The notes beneath the pieces are model-generated. The model was given only the letters and a program-made list of their open reading frames with translations. It made no database searches and had not been told where the DNA came from. Shown piece after piece: positions 8,415 through 16,317 of a stretch of 41,407 nt of DNA; position 1 is the first letter of the stretch, and the number at the start of each line of letters is the position of its first letter. Origin of the DNA: an uncultured Collinsella sp. (GTDB lineage: Bacteria > Actinomycetota > Coriobacteriia > Coriobacteriales > Coriobacteriaceae); assembly GCA_900759335.1 (NCBI GenBank), contig CAAEUX010000027.1:1-41407 (forward strand), in the 5' to 3' direction. The translations under genes and the position numbers were made by a program.

Positions 8415-8448
8415 CGTGCCGCCCCGTTTGGGGCGGCACGTTTTGTTT
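8415..8448 (+). terminator. Intrinsic terminator downstream of usp
   Basis: Perfect 11-bp stem CGTGCCGCCCC / GGGGCGGCACG (8415-8425 and 8430-8440) with loop GTTT, followed by TTTTGTTT. The 3' half and its T-rich tail are repeated directly at about 8450-8474 (GGGCGGCACGTTTTTGTTTG). Confidence 0.8.
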
Positions 8449-8489
8449 GGGCGGCACGTTTTTGTTTGGGCGGACGTCTGCCACATGCG

Positions 8490-9533
8490 TTACTCGAAAC
8501 ATTGGAACTTGTTCGTTGAAAAGGCGAATGTAACGACGAAGCCTTCGCTGGGCTCGGACGCTGCGGTGACGTCGATGCCCATCTTGGAGCACAGGCGCGC
8601 CACCAGGTAGAGGCCGATGCCCGTTGCGCTCTTGGTGGCGCGGCCGTTGTCGCCGGTAAAGCCCTTCTCGAACACGCGGGGCAGATCTGCTGCACACACA
8701 CCGCAGCCATTGTCGGCAACGGTGAGCTCGATGCGCTCACTCGCCAGGCCCTCGTCCAACAACGCACCCGAAAACACGATCTTCGCGCCGTCCTCGCGCG
8801 CGTATTTGATGCTGTTCTGGATGAGCTGGCCCAGAATAAACTCGAGCCACTTCTCGTCGGTAAAGACCTCGAAGTCGAGGTTCTCGCACACCGGCGCCAC
8901 GTGCGCCGCGATGAGCTCACGCGCGTTGGCTTTAATCGCACCCGTCACCAAGGTCTTGAGGTCCCAGCGGCGAATCAGGTAATCGCGCTCCACAACTTCC
9001 GAGCGCGCATAGTACAGCGCCTGGTCGATATAGCGCTCCACACGAGTCAGCTCGCGACCCAGGTCATCCACACGCGACAGATCGTCTTCGCTGCCGTCCA
9101 GGTTTTCCAGAATAAGATGGGCTGCCGCCAGGGGCAGCTTGGCCTCGTGGACCCAGCTCTCGATATAGTCGCGATAGTCGTCGGTCTGGCGCCGACCTTC
9201 GGCAACCTCGTCGCAGGCGGCCTTGCCCACCCGGCGCAGGACCTCGTACTCGAGCTCGCCCTCGGCATAGGTCGGGCACTGCACCATCTCCTGCACCCAT
9301 GCGGGGCTCTCCAGCTCCTCTGCCGCCCGCTCCAGCTGACGCAGAAAATGGCGGCGACGCGCATACTCGATCACGATGCCCAGGATGCCAAAGATAAAGG
9401 ACACGCCGACCGCCACGACCACGATGGAAGCGGGTGCCCCGGCGACCGTCAGGACAAAGCAGCTCAGCAGCACGCCGCACGTCCACACAGCGACGGGAAG
9501 CAGCGCATCTTTAAAAAACTTGGCAAACGACAT
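8490..9533 (-). CDS. Sensor histidine kinase, intramembrane-sensing (BceS-like) type
   Basis: A 347-residue membrane kinase with two closely spaced N-terminal helices (about 10-57) and almost no extracellular loop, as in BceS/LiaS-type sensors of cell-envelope stress. The phospho-acceptor histidine is in ESWVHEAKLPLAAAH (about residue 129), and the ATPase domain has N-box NSIKYA, G1 VADNGCGV and a TGIGLYL G2 box. The ATG at 9533 is chosen because AGGTG lies six bases upstream; a GTG at 9542 directly abutting the upstream stop is the alternative. It is the second gene of an operon with its response regulator. No Bce-type ABC transporter is visible nearby, so the stimulus is unknown. Confidence 0.88.
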   Translation of the reverse strand: MSFAKFFKDALLPVAVWTCGVLLSCFVLTVAGAPASIVVVAVGVSFIFGILGIVIEYARRRHFLRQLERAAEELESPAWVQEMVQCPTYAEGELEYEVLRRVGKAACDEVAEGRRQTDDYRDYIESWVHEAKLPLAAAHLILENLDGSEDDLSRVDDLGRELTRVERYIDQALYYARSEVVERDYLIRRWDLKTLVTGAIKANARELIAAHVAPVCENLDFEVFTDEKWLEFILGQLIQNSIKYAREDGAKIVFSGALLDEGLASERIELTVADNGCGVCAADLPRVFEKGFTGDNGRATKSATGIGLYLVARLCSKMGIDVTAASEPSEGFVVTFAFSTNKFQCFE

Positions 9534-9542
9534 GATCGGCAC

Positions 9543-10214
9543 CTAGACTGAATAGCCCTGGCCGCGGTGCGTGGTCAGATACCCCTTGACGCCGATTTTT
9601 TCGAGCGTAGTGCGCAGGCGGTTGATGTTGACGGTGAGCGTGTTGTCGTCCACGAAGGCATCGGAGTCCCATAGGTCCTGCATGATGGCCGAGCGCGAAA
9701 CAATCTTGCCCGCGCGGCTCAGGAGCAAAGAGAGGATGCGCAGCTCGTTTTTAGTGAGCTCGGTGCTGTCGCCGGTTGCCGTGTTGGTGACCGCGGAACG
9801 GGCGAGGTCGAGTTCCAGCCCCTTGTGGACGACTGTGCTGCGCTCGCCGGCAGCCGCGGTGCGTCGCAGCAGCGCGTTAATGCGCGCCACAAGCACGCGG
9901 GCGCTGTAGGGCTTGGGGACAAAGTCGTCCGCGCCGAGCGTCATGGCCATAACCTCGTCAATCTCGGTCGTGCGCGACGTGAGGACGATGATGGGGACCT
10001 CGGATTCGCGGCGGACTTCGTGGCAGATATGCTGGCCGTCTTTGACGGGGAGCGTGAGGTCGAGCAGCACCAGGTCGGGCGCGGCGGCGAGAATATCGCG
10101 CGAGACGTGCTCGAACGATTCGCAGGCCTCGACCTCAAAACCGGCACGAGCAAGGATGTCGGCAAGCTCGCGACGAATGGGCTCGTCGTCCTCAACGATA
10201 TAGATTAGCGCCAT
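9543..10214 (-). CDS. OmpR/PhoB-family response regulator
   Basis: A 223-residue two-domain regulator. The receiver domain (1-115) has acidic pocket EDD at 8-10, phospho-acceptor Asp52 in LLDLTLP, Thr79 and Lys101 (VPKPY). The C-terminal winged helix (about 130-223) contains LTKNELRILSLLL and NTLTVNINRLRTTLEKIG and ends GYLTTHRGQGYSV. It is the partner of the kinase encoded immediately downstream (stop and next start within about ten bases). The closest functional class by architecture is BceR/VanR-like envelope-stress control (inference). Confidence 0.92.
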   Translation of the reverse strand: MALIYIVEDDEPIRRELADILARAGFEVEACESFEHVSRDILAAAPDLVLLDLTLPVKDGQHICHEVRRESEVPIIVLTSRTTEIDEVMAMTLGADDFVPKPYSARVLVARINALLRRTAAAGERSTVVHKGLELDLARSAVTNTATGDSTELTKNELRILSLLLSRAGKIVSRSAIMQDLWDSDAFVDDNTLTVNINRLRTTLEKIGVKGYLTTHRGQGYSV

Positions 10215-10304
10215 GGATTCCGCCCCCCTCTTGGTTGTCTTGCCCCATTATGACCGCGGATCCGCAGATACGCGCCTCACGCGGCACCAAAGTGACAGAA
10301 CTGT

Positions 10305-10373
10305 TCGCGAGTGGCAGAGGCTTGCCTCTCGCTCGCGACGAGCACGGGAATTAAATGAGTTTTTAATCCCCGT
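10305..10373 (-). terminator. Paired hairpins downstream of the 10388 gene
   Basis: Two hairpins in the 173-base gap: 10305-10338 (TCGCGAG with CTCGCGA, inner AGAGG with CCTCT) and 10344-10373 (ACGGG with CCCGT, inner ATTAAA with TTTAAT). They follow the stop of the minus-strand gene at 10388 and precede the response-regulator promoter. There is no strong T-run, so the terminator call is moderate. Confidence 0.45.
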
Positions 10374-10387
10374 CCCAGAAACATCAT

Positions 10388-11095
10388 TTAGCGGCGGGCA
10401 CGGAGCTTTTCGTAGCCTTCGGCGAAGAAGGCGACCGTGGCGGCGTCGGCCTCCGCAGCGTCCGTCTCGGTTGCGGGAACCACGCCGTGCTCGTCGCTCA
10501 CCAGGAACAGCGCGCCCTTGAGTTGCGCGGGAATGTCTACGCGCGTGACCGGGATGCCCTTGGTCTGGGCGAGCTGCTCGATGAGCGTCGCCGTGCCGCA
10601 CAGGCACTCGTCCGCCGGCGCCACAAAGGCAAGCTCGCCGTTGTTGACGGCGGCGAGCAACTCGGGCGCGACGCCGGTCTCGTCGGCCTCGGAGCGGGCC
10701 TCGGCGGAACGGGCACGCAGCGCCTTGGCCGACGTATCGGCGAGCGGCTCGTACTCCCCCACCGTCATGGCGGCGTTGCCGTTGATGTCGATCACCAGCA
10801 TGAGTACGCCGTCGTGCGCAGTGTAATCGCCCTCGGCAAGCGACCACTCAACGTGCTGTTTGGCCCAGCTGAGCATGTTATGGGTAAGCGGCTCGCCCTG
10901 CACCAGGCGCTCGGACAGTGCGCGAATGTGGCGGTTGAGCATGGGCACCTTTTTATTGGACATGCGCCAACGGCAGACAAGCGCGGGCTTGTCGAGCGTA
11001 AACTTCTCGACCGCCTCCTGATTGGCGCAAAAGTCCTCGTACGCACGCTGATCCTCGGCATTGCCAAACAGCTCGGCATCATCAATCTGGGGCAT
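10388..11095 (-). CDS. Unrecognised 235-residue cytosolic protein
   Basis: I do not recognise the family. The start at 11095 (MPQIDDAELFGN) is preferred because GAAAGG lies seven bases upstream; an in-frame ATG at 11119 has no such site. The sequence is soluble, acidic and Ala/Glu-rich, with no signal peptide or membrane helix. Its first half has a compact pattern (RWRMSNKKVPMLNRHIRALS, then HNMLSWAKQHVEW, then GVLMLVIDINGNAAM) that looks like a folded alpha/beta domain. The C-terminal third contains CLCGTATLIEQLAQ and ends in a basic RARR. It appears to be transcribed alone between purH and the two-component operon. Codon use matches its neighbours, so it is probably a resident lineage-specific gene. 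Confidence 0.75.
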   Translation of the reverse strand: MPQIDDAELFGNAEDQRAYEDFCANQEAVEKFTLDKPALVCRWRMSNKKVPMLNRHIRALSERLVQGEPLTHNMLSWAKQHVEWSLAEGDYTAHDGVLMLVIDINGNAAMTVGEYEPLADTSAKALRARSAEARSEADETGVAPELLAAVNNGELAFVAPADECLCGTATLIEQLAQTKGIPVTRVDIPAQLKGALFLVSDEHGVVPATETDAAEADAATVAFFAEGYEKLRARR

Positions 11096-11136
11096 GGTTG
11101 TACCTTTCGTGTTAGTCATTCCGTCCTCTTATACCA

Positions 11137-11173
11137 AAAAGACGGCCCTCCAAACGGAGCAGCCGTCTTTTGC
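11137..11173 (-). terminator. Intrinsic terminator of purH
   Basis: AAAAGACGGC pairs with GCCGTCTTTT around a 15-base GC-containing loop. The A-run on the left gives a T-run on the minus strand. It is placed about 30 bases beyond the purH stop. Confidence 0.75.
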
Positions 11174-11200
11174 AGAGATTATTTTGTTCCGGGGCGAAAC

Positions 11201-12808
11201 TTAGTGCCTAAAGTGGCGGGCGCCGGTAAAGACCATAGCAATATTGTGCTCGTTGCAGGCCTGAATGCTCTCGTCATCGCGCTTGGAGCCGCCGGGCTGG
11301 ATGATGCAGGTCACGCCGTGCGCGGCAAGCACGTCGACGTTGTCGCGGAACGGGAAGAATGCGTCGCTTGCGCAGGCAAAGCCGCCCTTCTCCACGCCCT
11401 CACGCTCGCAGAAGTCCTCGGCACGCTCGCAGGCAAGTAGCGCAGAGTCAACGCGGTTAGGCTGACCCGGGCCCATGCCAATGCCGGCCTTACCCTTGGA
11501 GACCAGGATGGCGTTGGACTTAACGCCCTTGCAGACCTTCCAGGCAAACTCGAGCTCGGCCATCTCGGAGTCGGTGGGCTTGCGGTCGGTGGGGAACGTA
11601 AAGGTCGCGGGATCCTCGGTCACGTGGTCGACCTCCTGCACCAACATGCCGCCGTCGACGGAGCGCAGCTCCACCTGAGCGCCGTGGTCCACGCCGCCGG
11701 TCGCCAACACGCGCAGGTTGGGGCGCTTGGCCATGCGCTCGAGTGCCTCGGCGGTGTAGCTCGGGGCGATGATGACCTCGACGAACTGCTTGTTCTGATC
11801 GGCAAAGTGCTCAACCAGATCAAAGGGAACCTCGCGGTTGCAGGCGATGATGCCGCCGAAGGCGCTCTTGGGATCGCAGGCAAAAGCGCGGTCGTAGGCA
11901 GCCGTGATGTCCTCGGCAACGGCGGAACCGCAGGGGTTCTGGTGCTTGAGGATTACGCAGGCCGGCTCGTCGAACTCGCGGACCAGGTTCCAAGCGGCGT
12001 CGGCATCCAGATAGTTGTTGTAGCTGAGCGGCTTGCCCTGGATCTGCTTGGAGCCCACGAGCGGGAACTGCGAGCTCGCGGTGTTCTCGCAGCCCTCGGC
12101 AAAGCGATAGACTGTGGCTTTCTGCTGCGGGTTCTCGCCATAGCGCAGGTCGTCGACCTTCTCCAGCGAAATCTCGAGCTTGGCAGAGGTGTCCGCCACG
12201 TCGCTTGCCTGGGCGGCGAGCCAGCGGGAGATGGCCGTGTCGTAGGCGGCGGTGGTCTGGTAGACCTTCACCTGCAGGCGACGACGGGTGGAAAGCGTGG
12301 TGCAGCCACCGGTCTCGTGCATCTCGGCCAGGACGGCATCATAGTCGGCCGGGTCGGAAATGACGGTAACGCTCGTGGCGTTCTTGGCGGCAGAGCGCAG
12401 CATGGAGGGGCCACCGATGTCGATGTGCTCGATGGCGTCCGCGAAGGTGACCTCAGGGTTGGCGACGGTCTTCTCGAACTCGTACAGGTTGACGACGACC
12501 AGATCGATCAGCTTAATGCCGTGCTGAGCCGCCTCCTGCATGTGTTGCTCGGAATCGCGGCGGGCCAGCAGCGCGCCATGAACCTTGGGGTGCAGGGTCT
12601 TAACGCGGCCGTCCATCATCTCGGGATAGCCCGTGAACTCCTCGATGGGGGTTACGGGAACGCCCGCGTCCTCGATGGCACGAGCCGTGCCGCCCGTAGA
12701 GATGATCTCGACGCCAAAGTCGTCAACCAGCGTCCGTGCGAAATCGACGACGCCCGTCTTATCGGTAACCGAGATCAACGCGCGTGCGATCTTCACATCA
12801 GATCCCAT
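11201..12808 (-). CDS. purH: Bifunctional AICAR formyltransferase / IMP cyclohydrolase
   Basis: Catalyses the last two steps of de novo IMP synthesis: formylation of AICAR with 10-formyl-THF, then ring closure. At 535 residues it is the normal length. The N-terminal MGS-like cyclohydrolase domain (about 1-200) shows LISVTDKTG, STGGTARAIEDAG and GRVKTLHPKVHGALL. The C-terminal transformylase domain contains ILKHQNPCG, whose Lys-His pair is catalytic, and ends in GVTCIIQPGGSKRDDE and MVFTGARHFRH. AGGAGG sits a few bases before the ATG at 12808. It is monocistronic here, with its own terminator; other pur genes are not in the window. Confidence 0.97.
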   Translation of the reverse strand: MGSDVKIARALISVTDKTGVVDFARTLVDDFGVEIISTGGTARAIEDAGVPVTPIEEFTGYPEMMDGRVKTLHPKVHGALLARRDSEQHMQEAAQHGIKLIDLVVVNLYEFEKTVANPEVTFADAIEHIDIGGPSMLRSAAKNATSVTVISDPADYDAVLAEMHETGGCTTLSTRRRLQVKVYQTTAAYDTAISRWLAAQASDVADTSAKLEISLEKVDDLRYGENPQQKATVYRFAEGCENTASSQFPLVGSKQIQGKPLSYNNYLDADAAWNLVREFDEPACVILKHQNPCGSAVAEDITAAYDRAFACDPKSAFGGIIACNREVPFDLVEHFADQNKQFVEVIIAPSYTAEALERMAKRPNLRVLATGGVDHGAQVELRSVDGGMLVQEVDHVTEDPATFTFPTDRKPTDSEMAELEFAWKVCKGVKSNAILVSKGKAGIGMGPGQPNRVDSALLACERAEDFCEREGVEKGGFACASDAFFPFRDNVDVLAAHGVTCIIQPGGSKRDDESIQACNEHNIAMVFTGARHFRH

Positions 12809-13085
12809 GCAGTCCTCCTGTCTGGTACGCCGCCGTGCTCTGTGAGTCGGTGATACGTCGATCTGCAGCGCTCGCGCAGCGGCATTGAAAATACTGATTT
12901 AATGTAGCGCATCGAGCGCATCGATGCACCCCGCAACGGGCGCATGTGCAGAAAAAGTTTGCGAGCGGAGGGGATGGGCATGGCACCGGGCACGGTGAGT
13001 TCATGGAACACAGGGGCACCATAATTAGATGCCAATGGCGTGGTAGAACTGTGCTCGATATGCATCCGCAAAAGAAAGAGGCACC

Positions 13086-13727
13086 ATGGTCTCGCGGGTT
13101 CTCTACCGACCGTTTGATACCGAAGACTTCGACGCCATCGCGCTGATTCTGCAGCAGCTTTGGCATAACAATTCGGATAACGATGAGTACAACCGCCTTG
13201 AGGCCGCGTGCGACCTCGCCTATTGCCTTTCGTCGTCGACGTTTTCACAGGTTGCCGTAATCGACGGTCAGGCGCGTGGCATTTCGCTCGCGCGTGCGGG
13301 ACAGAGCTCCGGCGCCACTATCAACGAGCATTGGATGGATACCGAACGCGCGCTGCTATCGCAGATGCGTGAGCTAGAGCCCGATGCGTGCGCCGAGTAT
13401 CTCTCGTTTGTGCGCGCAACCATCCGAACCAACAACCGCCTGCTCGAGAGCAGCCCGTTGCCGCACGACAACGAGGTCACGCTGCTTGCCGTGGATCGCG
13501 ATGTCCATGGCCTGGGCGTTGGCACGGTTCTGCTCGATGCCGCCGTCTCGCACCTGTCCTCGCTTGGAGCGACGAGGGCGCACCTGTACACCGACTCCAA
13601 CTGCTCGTGGAAGTTCTACGAGCTGCACGGCTTTAAGCGCACGGCCACGCACCGCGCCAACCGCGAAGAGCGCCGTCACGACATGCCGCGCGAAAGCTTC
13701 CTCTACGAACTCGATCTAACAGCCTAA
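13086..13727 (+). CDS. GNAT-family N-acetyltransferase
   Basis: A 213-residue single-domain GNAT protein that would transfer an acetyl group from acetyl-CoA to an unknown amine. The acetyl-CoA-binding motif A is visible as VTLLAVDRDVHGLGVGTVLL (G-x-G-x-G type), followed by AVSHLSSLGATRAHLYTD and the motif B region WKFYELHGFKRT. The N-terminus starts VSRVLYRPFDTEDFDAIALI, a common GNAT opening. A moderate AGAGG ribosome-binding site precedes the ATG at 13086. It stands alone between purH and the DUF2207 gene, and nothing nearby indicates its substrate. Confidence 0.88.
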   Translation: MVSRVLYRPFDTEDFDAIALILQQLWHNNSDNDEYNRLEAACDLAYCLSSSTFSQVAVIDGQARGISLARAGQSSGATINEHWMDTERALLSQMRELEPDACAEYLSFVRATIRTNNRLLESSPLPHDNEVTLLAVDRDVHGLGVGTVLLDAAVSHLSSLGATRAHLYTDSNCSWKFYELHGFKRTATHRANREERRHDMPRESFLYELDLTA

Positions 13728-13742
13728 ACCCGGCAGCCATAC

Positions 13743-13791
13743 CTAGTCATTTAGGGATGTTCCCAGTGATTAGTCGTTGGGGACAGCCTTC
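13743..13791. repeat. GGGGACA-containing intergenic repeat fragment
   Basis: Contains TAGTCATTTAGGGATGTTCC followed by TTAGTCGTTGGGGACAGCCT. The second part closely resembles the minus-strand sequence starting at the hisE stop (31963 down to 31942), which reads CTAGTCGTTTGGGACAGTCT. It is probably part of the dispersed GGGGAC family also present at 15922 and 25056. Confidence 0.45.
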
Positions 13792-13804
13792 GTAGGTAGC
13801 GCAT

Positions 13805-13851
13805 AAAAATGGGATGGATCCGTCGGCAGTCGCCGGAGAAGATCCATCCCA
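13805..13851 (-). terminator. Terminator of the DUF2207 gene
   Basis: Perfect 11-bp stem TGGGATGGATC / GATCCATCCCA (13810-13820 and 13841-13851). An A-run on the left gives ATTTTTAT after the stem on the minus strand. It may also stop plus-strand transcripts from the GNAT gene. Confidence 0.75.
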
Positions 13852-13865
13852 AAAATCAGAGCGCG

Positions 13866-15809
13866 CTAGAACGTTCCGCCGCCGCCTCCGCCGACGCCGC
13901 CACCACCGCCGCCAGAGAAGCCGCCGCCGCTGCCGCCGCTCGAGCTATCGGAGCTCGAAGCCAGCTCGCGGATGGTCTCGTGATACACGTCATCGAACGA
14001 ATCGAGCGGAGACTCGATACCGTAATGATGGTAGTACCACCAGTAGCAGGGATAATTGTCATAGAAGCCGTCGGCCTCGCGCACCTCGGGCGGCACGGCC
14101 TCGGCAAGCTGACGCAGCACTTCCTTGGAAACACCCAGCGCCACGCCCATCACCAGCAGCTTGTTCCACAGCACCAGATCGCCCGGGACGGCTTCCTTTA
14201 GGCGTGTGAAATCCTCGAGCCAATGCTTGAGCGCCTTGCAGCGAGCCGCCACCTCGGCGCCCTCCGGCGTAAAGCGGCGGAACGTAAGGCCCACGCCGAT
14301 ACCCACCAGCACAATCGGCACCGAGATAACCGCGGCGGTAATGTTCGCCTGTGCGCTATCGGTAAAGAAGATGGATCCCACGGGAACAAAGGCGATCAGG
14401 ATACCAAGAACCAGGCAAAACACCATTGCGACAATGCCGTCCGAGGCAACGTACTCGCTATCGGCCAACTTGCCCTTAACGGTGTTCTGATAGTCCTCGA
14501 GCTTGTCGCCCACGGGCGTAGCGTGCTGCTTGACGTAGTGCTGCAGCTCGTCAAACGTGCGCGAGCGATCACCGTTCTCGTCGGGCTTAGCACCGGCAAA
14601 GAAGACCTTGAGCACCATGCGGTCAATGCCCTTGGCCGACTTCCAGCCCGCATCACTCACCGTCACGCGATACGTCTGCTCTTCTTTTTCACGCCCCAAC
14701 AGACCCTTCTTGGCCTTGGTCACGGTCGCCTGCTCCAGCTTGATCACACGGTCGTCGGTGAGCTTCATAAGCGTGGCGATATATGCCTGATCGGGCACCT
14801 CGTTCCAGCTCATGAGGGCCGAAAGCACGGCGGGATGGTCGGCCGAAGGCACATCGCGGAAATATTCGTCCTGGAAAAACGGCTTGGGCTTGCGCTTGCG
14901 CAGCTTGAGCATAACGATTGTGCCGGTAAAGGCCACCGCCGCAACAACACTTAGCACGGCAAGTGCATTGGCAATCATGCGAGCGTGAGCGCGGCGGGCG
15001 TTAGCTTCGTCGGCCCATTCCTTCTCTTCGCTCAGGATCGTTGACATGCGCTCTTCGCCCGAAGCGGCAAGCTGCGGCACCCAGTCGCTAGGGAAGGCGA
15101 TGCGTGCCTCGGCGAATTCGCCCTGATGCACGCAGGGAATGGTATAGGTGACCATGGGTTCGTCCGCATCGAGCGACACGTCGCCCGTCAGCGGACCGTG
15201 GCCCCATGCGCGGAAGTTATCGCCTTTGACGGCCGCCGTCCCGGCAGTGGCATTTGCGAAGCGCACTTCCATCTCGACGTCATCGGAATCCGCAGACCAG
15301 CCGTCGCCCACAAACTTCCAGTAGAGCTCGGCGGTATCGGCCCAGTTCATAACCGCACCGGTCATGGTATAGCTCACGTAATAGGTCGCGCTGTCGCCGC
15401 TCTCGTGAGGGCTGAACACCTTAATCCTTACGCCGTCACCGGTCTGCTCGACCGTATAGACGCCAGAGTCGCCCTTGTTCGCGCTATCGACTTTGTTAAA
15501 CGCGGTGTCCTCTTCCTCGACACTCAGCACATCGACGCCCGCCGTGCCGCCCTGCTGGTTGGCGCCCGTATTGATCTCCCAAAACACGCCGTTGATGTCG
15601 TCGTCGAAATCAAACTGGCGTCCCTCGACAACGGTCAGCGATCCATCGGCCTCAACCGTGGCACTGATATAGGTCTGGGTCATGGAATAACCGTCGGCGT
15701 GTGCGGCGGCGGGCAGTAGCAGCAATGCAAGCGCGACGAGTGCGCAGACGGAAGCAAATCGCGCAAACGGGCGGCGCTGCCGACAGGTTTTGGCAACGGG
15801 GGCGTTCAT
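13866..15809 (-). CDS. DUF2207 domain membrane protein with glycine-rich C-terminus
   Basis: About 647 residues from the ATG at 15809, which has AAAGGA eight bases upstream; longer in-frame starts lack a site. Order of parts: basic N-terminus and signal sequence (FASVCALVALALLLLPAAAH, cleavage after AHA likely), an extracytoplasmic beta-rich DUF2207 domain beginning YSMTQTYISATVEADGSLTV (about 40-250), one membrane helix (about residues 275-300), a basic cytoplasmic segment RKRKPKPFFQDEYF, a long middle domain, a pair of helices in its second half, and a C-terminal tail of Ser and Gly ending GGGGVGGGGGGTF. This is the family architecture; its function is unknown, with a proposed envelope role. 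Transcribed alone. Confidence 0.88.
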   Translation of the reverse strand: MNAPVAKTCRQRRPFARFASVCALVALALLLLPAAAHADGYSMTQTYISATVEADGSLTVVEGRQFDFDDDINGVFWEINTGANQQGGTAGVDVLSVEEEDTAFNKVDSANKGDSGVYTVEQTGDGVRIKVFSPHESGDSATYYVSYTMTGAVMNWADTAELYWKFVGDGWSADSDDVEMEVRFANATAGTAAVKGDNFRAWGHGPLTGDVSLDADEPMVTYTIPCVHQGEFAEARIAFPSDWVPQLAASGEERMSTILSEEKEWADEANARRAHARMIANALAVLSVVAAVAFTGTIVMLKLRKRKPKPFFQDEYFRDVPSADHPAVLSALMSWNEVPDQAYIATLMKLTDDRVIKLEQATVTKAKKGLLGREKEEQTYRVTVSDAGWKSAKGIDRMVLKVFFAGAKPDENGDRSRTFDELQHYVKQHATPVGDKLEDYQNTVKGKLADSEYVASDGIVAMVFCLVLGILIAFVPVGSIFFTDSAQANITAAVISVPIVLVGIGVGLTFRRFTPEGAEVAARCKALKHWLEDFTRLKEAVPGDLVLWNKLLVMGVALGVSKEVLRQLAEAVPPEVREADGFYDNYPCYWWYYHHYGIESPLDSFDDVYHETIRELASSSDSSSGGSGGGFSGGGGGGVGGGGGGTF

Positions 15810-15921
15810 AGGCACATCCTTTGTCTGTGATACCAGCAACGCCATTGTCCCACGTTTACGGGCGCACATGACGAACATCTAGGCCAGCGGAGTATCAAAC
15901 GGGACGAAAGTCACGCCCGCG

Positions 15922-15974
15922 GCCGGCACCTGGGGACGTTCCTTATCTGCCGGCAATCTGGGACACTCCTTGGC
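15922..15974. repeat. GGGGAC-family dispersed repeat
   Basis: Begins GCCGGCACCTGGGGAC (15922-15937) and continues GTTCCTTATCTGCCGGCAAT, then CTGGGACACTCCTT, i.e. two degenerate units in tandem. The first 16 bases are an exact reverse complement of 25056-25071 and 25083-25098. Confidence 0.65.
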
Positions 15975-16145
15975 ATGGCCTGCGCCAGCAATAGATACCA
16001 CTTCACAGCTCTGTCACAGGTGTAGCGGCTTTGTGTGGGTGCGGCACGCGCTGATTGAGCCGCCAGCCGAGGGGCATAAAGCAGTTGAGCGAAAACGGTT
16101 TGCCCCTTTGCCGTTCGCTCGAGGATCATGTCCCCCTTTTCCGCG

Positions 16146-16181
16146 GAAACCCCGGCAGTTGCGAAGAGCTGCCGGGGTTTC
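16146..16181 (+). terminator. 13-bp hairpin in the gluQ upstream gap
   Basis: GAAACCCCGGCAG (16146-16158) pairs perfectly with CTGCCGGGGTTTC (16169-16181) and is followed by a modest T-rich stretch. No annotated plus-strand gene lies directly upstream, so it may end an unrecognised transcript. Confidence 0.5.
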
Positions 16182-16304
16182 TGTCGTTTGTGAGGCTAAG
16201 TCGGTACGCAGCGATCGAGACCTTGAGCCGCAAACCCACCGTGCGCAATGCGCATCGCCGCCAACTTGTGAGCGCGGCAACGCCTTCCCTGCCAAGCCCC
16301 GCGC

Positions 16305-16310
16305 TATACT
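16305..16310 (+). promoter_or_regulatory. Putative -10 box giving a leaderless gluQ transcript
   Basis: TATACT ends only seven bases before the gluQ ATG at 16318, which would place the transcription start at or next to the start codon. No ribosome-binding site is visible. Leaderless mRNAs are common in Actinomycetota. The -35 region is weak. Confidence 0.4.
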
Positions 16311-16317
16311 CGTCCGC

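Larger units (their letters stand above)
15810..16317. other. 508-base non-coding gap upstream of gluQ
   Basis: No convincing gene. It contains a GGGGAC-family repeat (15922-15974), a hairpin GAGCG...CGCTC at about 16087-16121, a strong 13-bp hairpin (16146-16181), and the putative gluQ promoter at the right end. An unannotated small RNA ending at the 16146 hairpin is possible but unproven. Confidence 0.5.

Noticed and set aside
8490..10214. Bce-type bacitracin resistance operon
   Set aside because: The kinase and regulator fit the type, but no BceAB transporter genes flank them.
11624..12853. 409-codon plus-strand open frame over purH
   Set aside because: Antisense to purH, no start signal or homology.
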